From Kineosporia sp. A_224 (GTDB taxonomy: Bacteria; Actinomycetota; Actinomycetes; Actinomycetales; Kineosporiaceae), in the NCBI RefSeq assembly GCF_002198655.1, contig NZ_MWLN01000199.1, positions 124,001 through 188,000 on the forward strand: a DNA stretch of 64,000 nucleotides. The letters run 5' to 3'. The position numbers and the translations under genes were made by a program. Under the pieces are notes generated by a model, which was not told the DNA's origin, made no database searches, and worked only from the letters and a program-made list of their open reading frames with translations. Each line of letters opens with the position of its first letter. Position 1 is the first letter of the stretch. This document shows, piece by piece, positions 51,806 through 58,486 of this stretch.

Positions 51806-53034
51806 CGGACCCGGGCCCGCGCGAGGTTCAGTTCCACCCGCGCCATCGAGCGCAGGTGCACCTCGTCGGGGCCGTCGGCGAGGCGCAGCGTGCGGACCAT
51901 CGCCCACATCTGCGCGAGCGGGGTGTCCTCGCTGACGCCGGCGGCGCCGTGGGCCTGGATCGCCTTGTCGAGCACGTAGAGCGCCGCCCGCGGGGCCGCG
52001 ACCTTGATCGCCGCGATCTCGCTCGCGGCGCCCTTCGCGCCGACCCGGTCGATGAGCCAGGCCGTCTTGAGCACGAGGAGCCGGGCCTGCTCGAGCGCGA
52101 GCCGCGACTCGGCGACCCACTCCCGGACGACGCCCTGGTTCGCCAGCGGCTGCCCGAACGCCGTCCGCTCGATCGCGCGGGAGGTCATGAGCTCCAGCGC
52201 CCGCTCCCCCATCCCGAGCGCGCGCATGCAGTGGTGGATCCGGCCCGGGCCGAGGCGGGCCTGGGCGATCGCGAAGCCGGAGCCGGGCGTGCCGACGAGG
52301 TTCGACGCCGGCACCCGGACGTCGTGGAAGCTGACCTCCCCGTGCCCGCCGTGCGCGCCGTCGTCGTAGCCGAAGACCGACGTCGACCGGTGCACGGTGA
52401 CACCGGGGGTGTCGAGGGGGACGAGGATCATCGAGTGCCGGGCGTGCCGCTCGGCGTCCGGCTCGCTGACGCCCATGACGATCGCGATCTCGCACTCGGG
52501 CCGCAGGGCCCCCGACGACCACCACTTGCGGCCGTTCACGACGTACTCGTCGCCGTCCCGGGTGATCCGGGTGGCGATGTTCGTCGCGTCGGACGAGGCG
52601 ACGTCCGGCTCCGTCATCGAGAAGCAGGAGCGGATCCGGCCCTCGAGCAGGGGAACGAGCCAGCGCTCCTTCTGCTCGGGGGTGCCGAACATGGCGAGCA
52701 CCTCCATGTTCCCGGTGTCCGGTGCCGCGCAGTTCATCGCCTCGGGGGCGAGCGCGTACGACCGCCCGGAGAGCTCGGCGATCGGCGCGTAGTCGAGCAC
52801 CGACAGGCCCGCGCCGTGCTCGGCGTCGGGCAGGAACAGGTTCCACAGCCCGCGCTCCCGGGCCTGCGTCCTGAGGTGCTCGATGACCGCCGGCGTCCGG
52901 TAGGGGGTGCCCTCCTCCCGGAGCCGGGCGACCTGGTGGTGGTACAGCGGTTCCGCCGGGAGGACGGCCTCGTCGAGGAACCGGCGGACGGCCTCCTGGA
53001 GCTCGGCGGAGCGGGCGCTCGGGGCGAAGTCCAT
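51796..53034 (-). CDS. Acyl-CoA dehydrogenase (ACAD11/FadE-like)
   Basis: A 412-residue flavoenzyme of the acyl-CoA dehydrogenase family. Typical motifs: LWNLFLPDAEHGAGLSVLDY, EAMNCAAPDTGNMEVLAMFG, RSCFSMTEPDVASSDATNIA (substrate/FAD loop), EYVVNGRKWWSSGA, RLGPGRIHHCMRALGMGERA and YVLDKAIQAHGAAGVSEDTP. This belongs to the group of long-tailed or branched acyl-CoA dehydrogenases near human ACAD10/11, which work on 4-hydroxy or branched acyl chains. It is followed 9 nt upstream on the same strand by the phosphotriesterase-like gene (53044), forming a likely operon downstream of the QsdR-like regulator. The C-terminal codons overlap those of the gene at 50612. Confidence 0.9.
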   Translation of the reverse strand: MDFAPSARSAELQEAVRRFLDEAVLPAEPLYHHQVARLREEGTPYRTPAVIEHLRTQARERGLWNLFLPDAEHGAGLSVLDYAPIAELSGRSYALAPEAMNCAAPDTGNMEVLAMFGTPEQKERWLVPLLEGRIRSCFSMTEPDVASSDATNIATRITRDGDEYVVNGRKWWSSGALRPECEIAIVMGVSEPDAERHARHSMILVPLDTPGVTVHRSTSVFGYDDGAHGGHGEVSFHDVRVPASNLVGTPGSGFAIAQARLGPGRIHHCMRALGMGERALELMTSRAIERTAFGQPLANQGVVREWVAESRLALEQARLLVLKTAWLIDRVGAKGAASEIAAIKVAAPRAALYVLDKAIQAHGAAGVSEDTPLAQMWAMVRTLRLADGPDEVHLRSMARVELNLARARVRQS

Positions 53035-53043
53035 GGGTGCCTC

Positions 53044-54018
53044 TCAGCGGGTGAAGTACCCGGCGGGGTTGGCGACGAGCATCTGGTCGACCTGGGCCTG
53101 CGTGACCCCGGCCGCCAGGAGCGCGGGCAGCACGTCGTCGCTGATGTGCTCGTAGTGCCAGTTCGGTGCGGCGGCGGCCTTCGCGGCGTCGTGCGCGGCC
53201 CCGAAGTAGTCGATGAAGCAGTTCGCGTCGTGGCCGAGGACCATCCGGTCCGCGTAGCCGCGGGCGGCCAGCGCTGCGATGGTCGCGACCCGTTGCGCGC
53301 CGGGGTTGAAGATGTCGAGCCCGAAGCGGTCCATCCCGAGGGTGGCGCCCCGGTCGGCGAGGCTCATGAGGAAGTCGAGGTCGTTGCTGTCGCCGGCGTG
53401 GCCGACGACGACCTTCGTGAGGTCCGCGCCCGCGGCCTCGAACAGGTCGAGCGCCGTCCGGCCGCTCTGCTCGAGGGCGCTCGTGTGCACGGTGATCGGG
53501 GCGCCGGTCTCGGCGCTCGTGCGGCCGACGGCCCGGGCGATCCGCTCGACGCCCGGCGTCGGGACCGCGGTCTCGACGCAGCACTTGAGGAAGGCGGCCT
53601 TGACCCCGGTGCCCGCGATGCCCTCGGCGATGTCGCGGGTGAAGTCGGTGACGAGCGGCTCGGGCATGTCGAGGAGCAGCCCGGGACCGCGGTAGGCGTA
53701 CTGCTGCGGGAGGTCCCCGAAGGCGTACAGGCCGGTCGCGACGACGATGTTCACCGGCGTCTGCGCGGCGATCCGCTGCATCCGCGGGATGTTGCGGCCC
53801 AGTCCCCACACGGTCGGGTCGACGATCGTCGTGATGCCCTTGGCGTGCAGGGCGCGGAGCTTCTCGACCGCGTCGGCGACCCTCGCCTCCTCGTCCCACC
53901 AGGTGTCGCCGTAGTTCTCGACGTGCTCGGTCGCGAGCACGAAGACGTGCTCGTGCATGAGGGTCGGGCCGAGGTCGCTCAGCGCGACCGGGCCGCGGAC
54001 GGTCTCCACCGTGGACAT
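53044..54018 (-). CDS. Phosphotriesterase-family amidohydrolase / putative lactonase
   Basis: A 324-residue TIM-barrel metalloenzyme from ATG 54018 (GAGAGG upstream). Every expected binuclear metal ligand is seen: His22 and His24 (LMHEHVF), carboxylated Lys145 (AAFLKCCVET), His178 (ITVHTSALEQ), His207 (VVVGHAGDSND) and Asp264 (VLGHDANCFID). In actinobacteria this family includes lactonases such as QsdA of Rhodococcus, which open lactones including acyl-homoserine lactones and are regulated by a QsdR-type TetR repressor. The gene here follows a QsdR-like TetR by 81 bp and precedes an acyl-CoA dehydrogenase, an arrangement consistent with lactone degradation to an acyl-CoA. True phosphotriesterase activity is less likely. 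Confidence 0.87.
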   Translation of the reverse strand: MSTVETVRGPVALSDLGPTLMHEHVFVLATEHVENYGDTWWDEEARVADAVEKLRALHAKGITTIVDPTVWGLGRNIPRMQRIAAQTPVNIVVATGLYAFGDLPQQYAYRGPGLLLDMPEPLVTDFTRDIAEGIAGTGVKAAFLKCCVETAVPTPGVERIARAVGRTSAETGAPITVHTSALEQSGRTALDLFEAAGADLTKVVVGHAGDSNDLDFLMSLADRGATLGMDRFGLDIFNPGAQRVATIAALAARGYADRMVLGHDANCFIDYFGAAHDAAKAAAAPNWHYEHISDDVLPALLAAGVTQAQVDQMLVANPAGYFTR

Positions 54019-54075
54019 GGGTGACACCTCTCCGACGTCGTCGTCCGGGGGCCGTGGCGTCCCGGGCGCGAAGGC

Positions 54076-54102
54076 CTGAGACACATCGCCGCAGCGTCTC
54101 AG
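54076..54102. promoter_or_regulatory. Inverted repeat between qsdR-like and phosphotriesterase-like genes
   Basis: CTGAGAC (54076-54082) and GTCTCAG (54096-54102) form perfect 7-bp arms 13 nt apart. The right arm includes the stop codon of the TetR gene, and the repeat lies 58-84 bp upstream of the phosphotriesterase-like ATG. Likely operator for internal-promoter control of the 51796-54018 genes. Confidence 0.5.
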
Positions 54103-54776
54103 CGTGTCCGGGGGGTGTCAATGGGGCCGAGGTCCCCAGGCGGCAGGCCGAGCAGCACCGCCGCGACGGCGAGCGCCTCGTCGATCCGCGGCTCCCCGCC
54201 GCCGAGCAGGTGCGCGTAGAGCGGCCCGTCCCCGATCCGGACGATCGCCTGCGCGAGCACCGGGACGGGCAGCAGGGGCGCCATCCGGCCGGCCGCGACC
54301 TCCTCGTCGAGCAGTGCCCGCAGCAGGGCGGCCGAGCGGCTCTCGATGAGTCCCGGGCTCGTCGCGAGCCGGACGAAGAGCCGCGGCTCGCGGGCCGTGA
54401 GCGCCCGCAGCGGCTCCGCGTCGACGACGCGGTGCATGAAGGCGTCGAGGACGGCGAGCACGCGGTCGCCCCCGGTCGGGCCGGGGCGACGGGCGTCGAC
54501 GTCGCGGACCGCGGCGCGGAACGTCCACTCGGTGGCGTCGGAGAGCACGGCACCGAGGAGGTCCTCGCGGTTGCCGGCCCAGCGGTAGAGCGTCGCGCGG
54601 CCGACGCCGAGCTCTGCGGCGAGGGCGGACATGTCGAGGCTGTCGCCGCGCAGGTACGCCGCACGGGCCGCCGCGTGAACGGCGGCAGCACCACGCCCGC
54701 CGCGCGGCCGGGGTGCCGCCGGGCGGCCCTGCAGCGGGCGCTCCTGCGGCAGGTCCTCCGGCGGGCGGGCGGTCAC
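54099..54776 (-). CDS. TetR-family regulator, QsdR-like
   Basis: A 225-residue regulator; the start may be ATG 54776 or a later codon because the first 30 residues are Pro/Arg-rich. The HTH is AAYLRGDSLDMSALAAELGV then GRATLYRWAGNREDLLGAVL, the pattern typical of the QsdR subfamily (LDMxxLAxELGVxRxTLYRW). The C-terminal ligand domain includes AFMHRVVDAEPLRALTAREP and VPVLAQAIVRIGDGPLYAHL. QsdR represses lactone-degradation genes in Rhodococcus. It lies upstream of the phosphotriesterase-like and dehydrogenase genes on the same strand and 4 nt past the methyltransferase stop. Confidence 0.85.
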   Translation of the reverse strand: MTARPPEDLPQERPLQGRPAAPRPRGGRGAAAVHAAARAAYLRGDSLDMSALAAELGVGRATLYRWAGNREDLLGAVLSDATEWTFRAAVRDVDARRPGPTGGDRVLAVLDAFMHRVVDAEPLRALTAREPRLFVRLATSPGLIESRSAALLRALLDEEVAAGRMAPLLPVPVLAQAIVRIGDGPLYAHLLGGGEPRIDEALAVAAVLLGLPPGDLGPIDTPRTR

Positions 54777-54780
54777 CGCG

Positions 54781-55581
54781 TCATCGTGGCACGGCGGGCG
54801 GCCGCTGCGGATCTGCCGGACGGACGGTGTGCCAGAGCGTCCAGCGGTCGCGCTCGACGACGGGGCCGGGCGGCAGTGTCGCGCGGAGCGTGGCGCAGAA
54901 GCCGTCGAGCTCGGTGTCGTCGAGCTCGTGGAGGATCGAGCGTCCGGTCCGTGCGCGTAGCTCGGTGGCGTAGGCCTCGGCGCTCGCGTGCACCCGGCGC
55001 ACCTCGTGCAGCGAGCTCGTCGTGACCGGGTCGAAGCCGTTGCGCCGCAGCACCTCCGTGAGCGCCGCGGCGTCGGGCCGCCGGCCGGCCTCGACGGCGC
55101 GCAGTCGTGGGAAGGCCGCGAGGAGGTACCCCCTGAGGTTGTCGGGGCCGGCGGGTCGGTCGACGTCGTCCGGCGTCCGGTCCTGGACGACGAGGTGGCC
55201 GCCGGGGACGAGCAGCCGGTAGGCCTCGCGGGCGAAGGCGTCGAGGTCCGGCAGGTGGTGGACGACCGCCCGGGACAGGACGAGGCCGGCCGCGCCGTCC
55301 GGCAGGCCGGTCGCGGTGACGTCGGCGCGGACCAGGTCGAGCCCGGCGGGGGCGTCGGCCCGCGCGGCGTCGAGGATCGGCGCGCTCGAGTCGACCCCGA
55401 CGACGTGGGCGGCGCCGAGCCGGAGCAGCGCGCGGGAGTAGGTCCCGCCGCCGCACCCCAGGTCGACGGCGCGCAGGCCGCGCGGGTCGACCAGGCGCCC
55501 GAACGCCTCGGTCCAGGTCGGGTCGGCGTCCCGGTCGGAGTATGTCCTCGCCTGTGCGGGGTCGTGGAAGTTCACGGGCAC
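54781..55581 (-). CDS. Class I SAM-dependent methyltransferase
   Basis: A 266-residue Methyltransf_11/25-type enzyme from GTG 55581, preceded by AGGAGG with 5-nt spacing. Motif I is LRAVDLGCGGGTYSRALLRL, motif II AHVVGVDSSAPILDAARADA, motif III GLVLSRAVVHHLPDLDAFAR and the post-III region YRLLVPGGHLVVQDRTPDD. It has no membrane segment or secretion signal. Substrate unknown; actinobacterial relatives methylate small molecules. Transcribed together with the QsdR-like gene, 4 nt downstream. Confidence 0.88.
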   Translation of the reverse strand: MPVNFHDPAQARTYSDRDADPTWTEAFGRLVDPRGLRAVDLGCGGGTYSRALLRLGAAHVVGVDSSAPILDAARADAPAGLDLVRADVTATGLPDGAAGLVLSRAVVHHLPDLDAFAREAYRLLVPGGHLVVQDRTPDDVDRPAGPDNLRGYLLAAFPRLRAVEAGRRPDAAALTEVLRRNGFDPVTTSSLHEVRRVHASAEAYATELRARTGRSILHELDDTELDGFCATLRATLPPGPVVERDRWTLWHTVRPADPQRPPAVPR

Positions 55582-55731
55582 GGTGGCCTCCTGGTGCTCG
55601 CCGGCGGTCGTCCGCCGAAGTGCCTTGATATCAAGATACTCTCCGGTGACCGGGCGCCCGGTCAGGGACAGCCGTGGCTGTCGGCGGGTAGGGTCACCTG
55701 GACCATGATCAGCGCGGGTCGGGGAGGCGCC

Positions 55732-56070
55732 GTGAGCGGGACGGACGACGGGATCACCGGGCCGGGCGCCGACGACGCGCAGAGCGCCTGGGCGGAGTGG
55801 ATCCGGCCCGAGGCCGCGGTGCTCGGTGTCGCGGGGGTCGCGGCTGCCGCGCTGGCCCGCACCCTGACCGGCGCGTCCGGGGACGACCCGGACGACGACA
55901 CGTCCCCTGCCGTCGGGGACGGTGACGACGCGGGCGACGCCGACGCCTGGGAGCAGATCTCCCGCGACACGCAGCAGGTGGCCGACCACGGCGTGACCCT
56001 CGCGGCGATGGACGGCATGGCTCAGGCGCAGGCAGACACGATCGAGTCGTTCAACCCTTCGAACTACTGA
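55732..56070 (+). CDS. Small acidic membrane-anchored protein, paralogue A
   Basis: A 112-residue protein of no family known to me, from GTG 55732 (GGGGAGG 4-5 nt upstream). It has an N-terminal segment AWAEWIRPEAAVLGVAGVAA with one hydrophobic helix to LARTL, a highly acidic linker (SGDDPDDDTSPAVGDGDDAG) and an amphipathic C-terminal helix region (VTLAAMDGMAQAQADTIESF) ending NPSNY. The next gene encodes a paralogue with the same three-part layout, 10 nt on. Topology is likely single-pass. Together they may form a pair acting at the membrane; the neighbours give no clear clue. Confidence 0.7.
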   Translation: MSGTDDGITGPGADDAQSAWAEWIRPEAAVLGVAGVAAAALARTLTGASGDDPDDDTSPAVGDGDDAGDADAWEQISRDTQQVADHGVTLAAMDGMAQAQADTIESFNPSNY

Positions 56071-56080
56071 CGGAGGACCT

Positions 56081-56413
56081 GTGAGCGGGATGGACAGCAC
56101 CACGGACGCCTGGGCCGACTGGACGACCCCGGGGGCGGCCGCGTTCGGCGTCGTCGGGCTGGCCGTGGCGGCGGTCGGGCACGTGCTCGCTGACGACGAC
56201 GGCGCGGACGACGGCGCGGACGACGGTGCGGACGGCGTCGGGGACGTCGACAAGGACGGCGACGCGGACCAGGACGACGTGACGCAGCAGTCGACCGACC
56301 TCCTCGTGGACTCGACGAACGGCGGCGTCCAGCTCATGGCCGCGGACGCCGCGCAGCACGCCTACGGCGAGGCCATCACGTCGTACTGCGACCCTGACGG
56401 CCCCGACTTCTGA
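56081..56413 (+). CDS. Small acidic membrane-anchored protein, paralogue B, with TSP3-like Asp motif
   Basis: A 110-residue protein starting at GTG 56081 with GGAGG 5 nt upstream. It aligns along its whole length with its upstream neighbour: AWADWTTPGAAAFGVVGLAV against AWAEWIRPEAAVLGVAGVAA, an acidic middle, and a C-terminal helix GGVQLMAADAAQHAYGEAIT ending DPDGPDF. Within the acidic part DVDKDGDADQDD fits the DxDxDGxxDxxD pattern of calcium-binding thrombospondin type 3/dockerin-like repeats, and a 12-nt unit is tandemly repeated three times just before it. Ca2+ binding is an inference. Function unknown. Confidence 0.7.
   Translation: MSGMDSTTDAWADWTTPGAAAFGVVGLAVAAVGHVLADDDGADDGADDGADGVGDVDKDGDADQDDVTQQSTDLLVDSTNGGVQLMAADAAQHAYGEAITSYCDPDGPDF
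56195..56230 (+). repeat. Three tandem 12-nt units in paralogue B
   Basis: GACGACGGCGCG occurs three times in a row (last unit with one change), encoding DDGA three times. It probably arose by slippage and lengthens the acidic linker in frame. Confidence 0.85.
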
Positions 56414-56417
56414 CCTC

Positions 56418-56437
56418 CCCGCCGGTCAGCCGGCGGG
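56418..56437. terminator. Bidirectional hairpin after small-protein genes
   Basis: CCCGCCGG-TCAG-CCGGCGGG, perfect 8-bp stem. The loop contains the stop codon of the oxygenase gene on the minus strand, and the stem starts 5 bp after the stop of paralogue B on the plus strand. Confidence 0.6.
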
Positions 56438-57457
56438 AACCTCGGCCTCGACCCGCCCGAACGTCGCCAGGCCGTGGGACCCACCGGGCAGAGCCAGGTC
56501 CCCGGCGGCGAGCCGGTCCCGCAGGTACGTGAACGTCTGGATCGTCTGGGCCCAGATGTGCTCCCCCGCGACGACCGGCGGGCGGACGGCGTCCCCCTCG
56601 GCGACGAACTGCGGGAGCGGCTCGACGACCGTCCAGTAGTCGAGGCTGCAGAACAGCGGGAAGGAGTACCGCTCGCTCGTCACCTTCCGCACCCGGTGGG
56701 TCGTCGCGACGAAGCGCCCGTTCGTCCAGGTCTCGAGCATGTCTCCGATGTTCACGACGAACGCGTCCTCGACCGGCGGGGCGTCCACCCACTGCCCGGC
56801 CCCGTTGAGCACCTCGAGGCCGGGGGTCGTCGAGCGCAGCAGCGTGAAGCACTCGTAGTCGGTGTGGGCGCCGATGCCGGGGCGGTCCTCGGCGGTGTCG
56901 TCGGCGGGGTAGTGCAGGAGGCGCAGCTGGCTCGGCGGTGCGGTGAGGTACCGGTCGAAAGCGTCAGGGGCCTCGCCGAGGGCCAGCGCGAACCCCCGGA
57001 ACAGCGCCCTGGCGACGGACCACACGTGCGCGTAGTACGCAGAGAGCGCCTCCTCGAAGCCCGGGACGTCGGGCCACCGGTTCGGGCCCGAGAAGGGGTG
57101 CGGCGCCATGCCCGGAGGCAGCGCGACCTCGGGGACGAAGTCGAACGCCTCCTTCTTGTCCGGGGTGCCACCGGCGAAGACCTCCTCGCCCTCCGGAACG
57201 TAGCCCCGGTGGTTCGTCGAGTCGCCGATGTACGTGCGCAGCTTCGCCTCGGGCGGCAGGGCGAAGAACGCCTGCGTCACGGCGAGGAGGCGTTCGAAGA
57301 CGCCGTCCGGCGGCATGCACCCGGTGACGTGGACGAAGCCGACCTCGCTCGCCGCGCGGCCGAGCGCGTCGGCGACGGCGCGGTGCGCGGCAGGATCGTC
57401 GCCGAGCAGCGGTGCGATGTCGACGATCGGGACCGAGGTGAAGTCACTGGGCGGCAT
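56426..57457 (-). CDS. Fe(II)/2-oxoglutarate-type oxygenase, isopenicillin N synthase family
   Basis: A 343-residue double-stranded beta-helix oxygenase from ATG 57457 (AGGAGAG upstream). The N-terminal DIOX_N part has VPIVDIAPLLG and ASEVGFVHVTGCMPPDGVFE. The iron facial triad is His198 and Asp200 (GIGAHTDYECFTLL) with His254 (VATTHRVRKV), followed by the 2-oxoglutarate/substrate RxS motif in SERYSFPLFC. Segments such as FFALPPEAKLRTYIGDSTNH RGYVP are conserved in 2OG oxygenases of plants and bacteria. Substrate unknown. Its start lies inside the end of the unknown gene at 57444 (14-nt overlap), so the two are coupled. Confidence 0.88.
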   Translation of the reverse strand: MPPSDFTSVPIVDIAPLLGDDPAAHRAVADALGRAASEVGFVHVTGCMPPDGVFERLLAVTQAFFALPPEAKLRTYIGDSTNHRGYVPEGEEVFAGGTPDKKEAFDFVPEVALPPGMAPHPFSGPNRWPDVPGFEEALSAYYAHVWSVARALFRGFALALGEAPDAFDRYLTAPPSQLRLLHYPADDTAEDRPGIGAHTDYECFTLLRSTTPGLEVLNGAGQWVDAPPVEDAFVVNIGDMLETWTNGRFVATTHRVRKVTSERYSFPLFCSLDYWTVVEPLPQFVAEGDAVRPPVVAGEHIWAQTIQTFTYLRDRLAAGDLALPGGSHGLATFGRVEAEVPAG

Positions 57458-58442
57458 CGCGCTCTCCTGCCATCTGGTGGTCTGCTGCGATCTCGTGGTC
57501 TGCTGCCGTCTGCTGGTCCGGTGCCGGCTGCCGCTGCGTCGGTGCTGCGGCGGTCTCGTCGGACCGGTGGCCACCGGGTGCGGGGAGCAACGTCGTCCCC
57601 TCGCGCCGGACGACGTCCCAGGTCCGCACGAGCGGTCCGGCGGTCCCGACGTCGCACGTCGTGAACCGGTCGCCGGCGTCCACCGGGGCGAGGTCGTCGC
57701 CCTCGCGGTACGGCAGCGTCGACATCTCGACGACCCAGCGGCCGTCGGGGTCGATGCGGCCCAGGGCGACCTCGCAGTCGAGGAGCGCGGCACGCTCCTG
57801 CGCGTCGGCACGCAGGAGCAGCGCGGTGAGCCGGGCGCCGGGCGGCAGCGGCGCCGCCCGGCCGCGTGCGACACCGAACCGGGCCCCGACCCGGACGAGG
57901 ACGCCCGGCCGGCCGCTCCCGCGCTCGCGCAGCCGGACGGCCGCGGCGTCGGCGACCGGTGCCGGCTCGGGGTGCCAGTGCTCGACGTAGGCCGAGTGCA
58001 CGCCGACCTCGACGAGGGTGGTCCCGTCCCAGTGCAGCCGGCCCTCGTCGGGGACCCCGGCGGGCGGCTGGAGGTCGACGAGCCGGTCCCACCGCGCGAG
58101 GTCGCCGGTGACGGTGAACGTGCCGGCGAACCCCTCGTGGGCGCCGAGCCAGCGCAGGACGGGCGCGGGTGCGGTCGCCAGCCCGGCCGGGCCGGTGAGA
58201 CCCGTCAGGTCAGGGCGTGGCGGGTGCAGCCCCGCGGGCCGGCGCAGGTCGACGTAGAGGCCGGGGCCCTGGAACCACACCACCTGCGTCGTCTCGTCGC
58301 GGCGGCCCTCGGCGTCGCGGTAGAGCGACCGCCGGACCGGGCCGAGCAGGGCCTCCGGGGTCGTCACCGCGGCGGGCGAGGACGTCACCTGTCGGACGAT
58401 AGGCAGCGTGACGACAGCGCCGGATGACGCGGCTGTGTCCAT
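57444..58442 (-). CDS. Conserved hypothetical protein coupled to 2OG oxygenase
   Basis: A 332-residue soluble protein from ATG 58442 that I cannot assign. It contains RDETTQVVWFQGPGLYVDLR followed by RPAG; then HEGFAGTFTVTGDLARWDRL, VDLQPPAGVPDEGRLHWDGT, a YVEHWHPEP motif and a later RWVVEMSTLPYREGDDL. The beta-rich pattern and paired WxGTxxVExG suggest a lipocalin-like or cupin-like barrel. The last about 45 residues are Gln/Asp-rich low complexity and overlap the oxygenase start by 14 nt. The strict coupling implies a shared pathway, perhaps supply or binding of the oxygenase substrate. Confidence 0.65.
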   Translation of the reverse strand: MDTAASSGAVVTLPIVRQVTSSPAAVTTPEALLGPVRRSLYRDAEGRRDETTQVVWFQGPGLYVDLRRPAGLHPPRPDLTGLTGPAGLATAPAPVLRWLGAHEGFAGTFTVTGDLARWDRLVDLQPPAGVPDEGRLHWDGTTLVEVGVHSAYVEHWHPEPAPVADAAAVRLRERGSGRPGVLVRVGARFGVARGRAAPLPPGARLTALLLRADAQERAALLDCEVALGRIDPDGRWVVEMSTLPYREGDDLAPVDAGDRFTTCDVGTAGPLVRTWDVVRREGTTLLPAPGGHRSDETAAAPTQRQPAPDQQTAADHEIAADHQMAGERDAAQ

Positions 58443-58486
58443 CCGGTAACGGGGCCACCGGGCCCGGCGCAGTGGGCGCCCGACTC

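Noticed and set aside
53044-54018. True phosphotriesterase (organophosphate hydrolase)
   Set aside because: Metal ligands cannot distinguish it from lactonases, and the QsdR-like neighbour favours a lactonase.
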